DNA from: an uncultured Clostridia bacterium
GTDB taxonomy: Bacteria; Bacillota; Clostridia; Christensenellales; Aristaeellaceae
Direction: 5' to 3'
Assembly (NCBI GenBank): GCA_934615235.1
Contig: CAKTTL010000147.1
Coordinates: 1-5,542, forward strand
DNA length: 5,542 nucleotides
Both the position numbers and the translations under genes were made by a program. Of this stretch, positions 4,986 to 5,542 are shown in pieces. Within the stretch, counting starts at the first letter, position 1, and each line of letters starts with the position of its first letter. The notes below the pieces were generated by a model. That model was not told the DNA's origin, ran no database searches, and saw only the letters and a program-made list of their open reading frames with translations.

Positions 4986-5210
4986 TTAATTTTCGGGGTA
5001 GGGCGCGGGCTGTCTGGTTATGCCGCAGATGTAGTCCATGCTGACGTTATAGAAGCGGGCGAGGACGATCAGGCTGTCGACGGGGATGCGGGTTTTGCCC
5101 AGTTCGTAATCGGAATAGGTTTTCTGTCCGATATGGAGAAGCTGCGCGATTTGCGCCTGCGTCAGGTCTTTATCCTCCCGCAGGGCGCGAATGCGTTCGC
5201 AATAGTGCAT
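4986..5210 (-). CDS. XRE-family helix-turn-helix transcriptional regulator
   Basis: A 74-residue single-domain DNA-binding protein of the Cro/C1 (XRE) type. A first helix (MHYCERIRALREDKD, 1-15) is followed by the helix-turn-helix TQAQIAQLLHIGQKTYSDYE (17-36), where TYSDYE is the recognition helix. The family-typical GKTRIPVDSLIVLARFYNVSMDYICG (38-63) completes the domain. There is no peptidase or dimerisation domain. The start has AGGTGA (reading the minus strand, 5215-5220) 4 nt upstream. It is transcribed against the structural operon and divergently from the Cys-rich gene. The inverted repeats at 5238-5277 lie just upstream of it and are the obvious candidate operators, so autoregulation is likely. 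It could be a local controller of the small neighbour or a lysogeny-type repressor; its place in the tail region favours the former. Confidence 0.88.
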   Translation of the reverse strand: MHYCERIRALREDKDLTQAQIAQLLHIGQKTYSDYELGKTRIPVDSLIVLARFYNVSMDYICGITRQPAPYPEN

Positions 5211-5237
5211 GGTATCACCTCGCCAAGAGGATATTCC

Positions 5238-5252
5238 AGAGTTTATAACTCT
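5238..5252. promoter_or_regulatory. Putative operator 1 (15-bp inverted repeat)
   Basis: AGAGTTTATAACTCT is an inverted repeat with 6-bp arms around TAT, in the AT-rich space between the divergent regulator and Cys-rich genes. Its reverse complement matches operator 2 at 14 of 15 positions, which strongly suggests one shared binding protein, most simply the adjacent XRE regulator. A TATAAA within its minus strand could be part of the regulator's own promoter. Confidence 0.65.
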
Positions 5253-5253
5253 A

Positions 5254-5282
5254 TTGACTTTAAGAGTAATAAACTCTAAACT
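5254..5282 (+). promoter_or_regulatory. Promoter-like sequence for the Cys-rich gene
   Basis: TTGACT (5254-5259) is a good -35 box, and TAAACT (5277-5282) at 17-nt spacing is a weak -10. Transcription would start near 5289, just before the Shine-Dalgarno, a very short leader. The -35 box lies between the two operator repeats and operator 2 covers the spacer, so a bound repressor would block it. The -10 is the weak point of this call. Confidence 0.45.
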
Positions 5283-5284
5283 CT
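5263..5284. promoter_or_regulatory. Putative operator 2 plus an extra half-site
   Basis: AGAGTAATAAACTCT (5263-5277) has 5-bp arms and lies 25 bp centre-to-centre from operator 1, roughly two and a half helical turns. The half-site AAACTCT (5271-5277) is immediately repeated at 5278-5284, giving a possible third half-site over the promoter -10. Confidence 0.65.
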
Positions 5285-5303
5285 ACGGCAGGAGGTGTTG
5301 CGA

Positions 5304-5522
5304 ATGAAAACCCGAACCTGCAAGCACTGTCTCCATTTCTGCCAGCATTACCGATTGGAAGACCTGTGGTTCGTCCCCGTCCGCTGCGGCCACTGCATCT
5401 ATCCCGGCGGAAAAAGCCGCCGGCCGGAGGAAGCGGCGTGCGAGCATTTCGCAGCAAAATTCACGGATGATTTTTCGGGAAACAATCAAATCATCAAATT
5501 CCCGACTAAGAAACAAACCTGA
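5304..5522 (+). CDS. Small Cys-rich, probably zinc-binding protein of unknown function
   Basis: A 72-residue protein not assigned to a named family. Its N-terminal half has C6-x2-C9-x3-C13 with nearby H8, H11 and H15, then FVPVRCGHC with C28-x2-C31. ACEHF (C46, H48) follows. Two CxxC pairs plus C46/H48 suggest a zinc ribbon or similar small metal-binding fold. The last 20 residues (53-72) are polar, unlike the Cys-rich part, and may be flexible. ATG 5304 has AGGAGG (5290-5295) 8 nt upstream. It diverges from the XRE regulator and shares its operator region, and its stop is immediately followed by another 65-bp element arm. The base composition is less GC-rich than the structural genes. Possible roles include a phage accessory protein acting on host transcription or RNA, but nothing here proves that. 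Confidence 0.72.
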   Translation: MKTRTCKHCLHFCQHYRLEDLWFVPVRCGHCIYPGGKSRRPEEAACEHFAAKFTDDFSGNNQIIKFPTKKQT

Positions 5523-5542
5523 AAGCGGTTTCCTTAGGAGGG
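5523..5542 (+). repeat. 65-bp hairpin element, copy 5 (cut by window end)
   Basis: AAGCGGTTTCCTTAGGAGGG matches the conserved 5' arm of the other copies, beginning directly after the TGA of the Cys-rich gene. The hairpin itself would lie beyond the window. Its presence means the accessory cassette is bordered by palindromes on both sides. Confidence 0.75.

Noticed and set aside
4980..5279. Plus-strand 99-codon frame opposite the XRE regulator
   Set aside because: The minus-strand product has an intact HTH domain and a ribosome binding site. The plus frame runs into the operator region and resembles no known protein.

Overview
The window is part of the virion-structure operon of a tailed bacteriophage or prophage, probably a contractile-tailed (myovirus-type) one. 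The DNA is GC-rich by eye, and nearly every gene has a strong AAGGAGG-type ribosome binding site. Together with the style of the small HTH regulator this suggests a high-GC Firmicutes host (Clostridia, for example an Oscillospirales or Christensenellales relative); that placement is inference. The phage families are recognised by reading the proteins, not by a search.

Layout. Positions 1-31 are an almost pure C tract, most likely an edge artefact. Seven plus-strand genes then follow in classic head-to-tail order: capsid cement/decoration protein (55-549), DUF2184-like major capsid protein (569-1585), DUF4054-like head-tail connector (1810-2202), gp10/virion-morphogenesis-like neck protein (2184-2633), small head-closure-like protein (2894-3259), gp12/LIC_12616-like neck/tail terminator (3252-3812) and DUF3383 tail-sheath-like protein (3815-4885). 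Together they would build the shell, close the neck and begin the contractile tail. The tail tube gene expected after the sheath is not in the window. In its place are a convergent minus-strand XRE-type regulator (4986-5210) and a divergent small Cys-rich protein (5304-5522). They share an AT-rich intergenic region with two near-identical 15-bp inverted repeats around a promoter-like sequence. This looks like a self-regulated accessory (moron) cassette.

The most unusual material lies between the genes. A roughly 65-bp element occurs four times (1621-1685 reversed, 1727-1791, 2735-2799, 2811-2875), and a fifth copy is cut by the window end (5523-5542). Each full copy has a conserved 5' arm (AAGCGGTTTCCTTnGGAGGGG type) and a perfect 18-19 bp hairpin with a 4-nt loop. 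Two adjacent copies differ at two stem positions, each with the matching change on the other strand. A related hairpin (2615-2652) supplies the last codons and stop of the neck gene, and a different double hairpin (4912-4966) lies between the convergent sheath and regulator genes. None has a U-tract, so they resemble REP/MITE-like repeats or RNA-processing signals more than intrinsic terminators.

The element between capsid and connector genes also exposes a start-codon puzzle. The DUF4054-like gene has a perfect Shine-Dalgarno directly after the hairpin, but the codon 7 nt downstream is ATC. The only conventional starts are a TTG upstream that would translate the whole hairpin and an ATG that would remove the likely conserved N-terminus.
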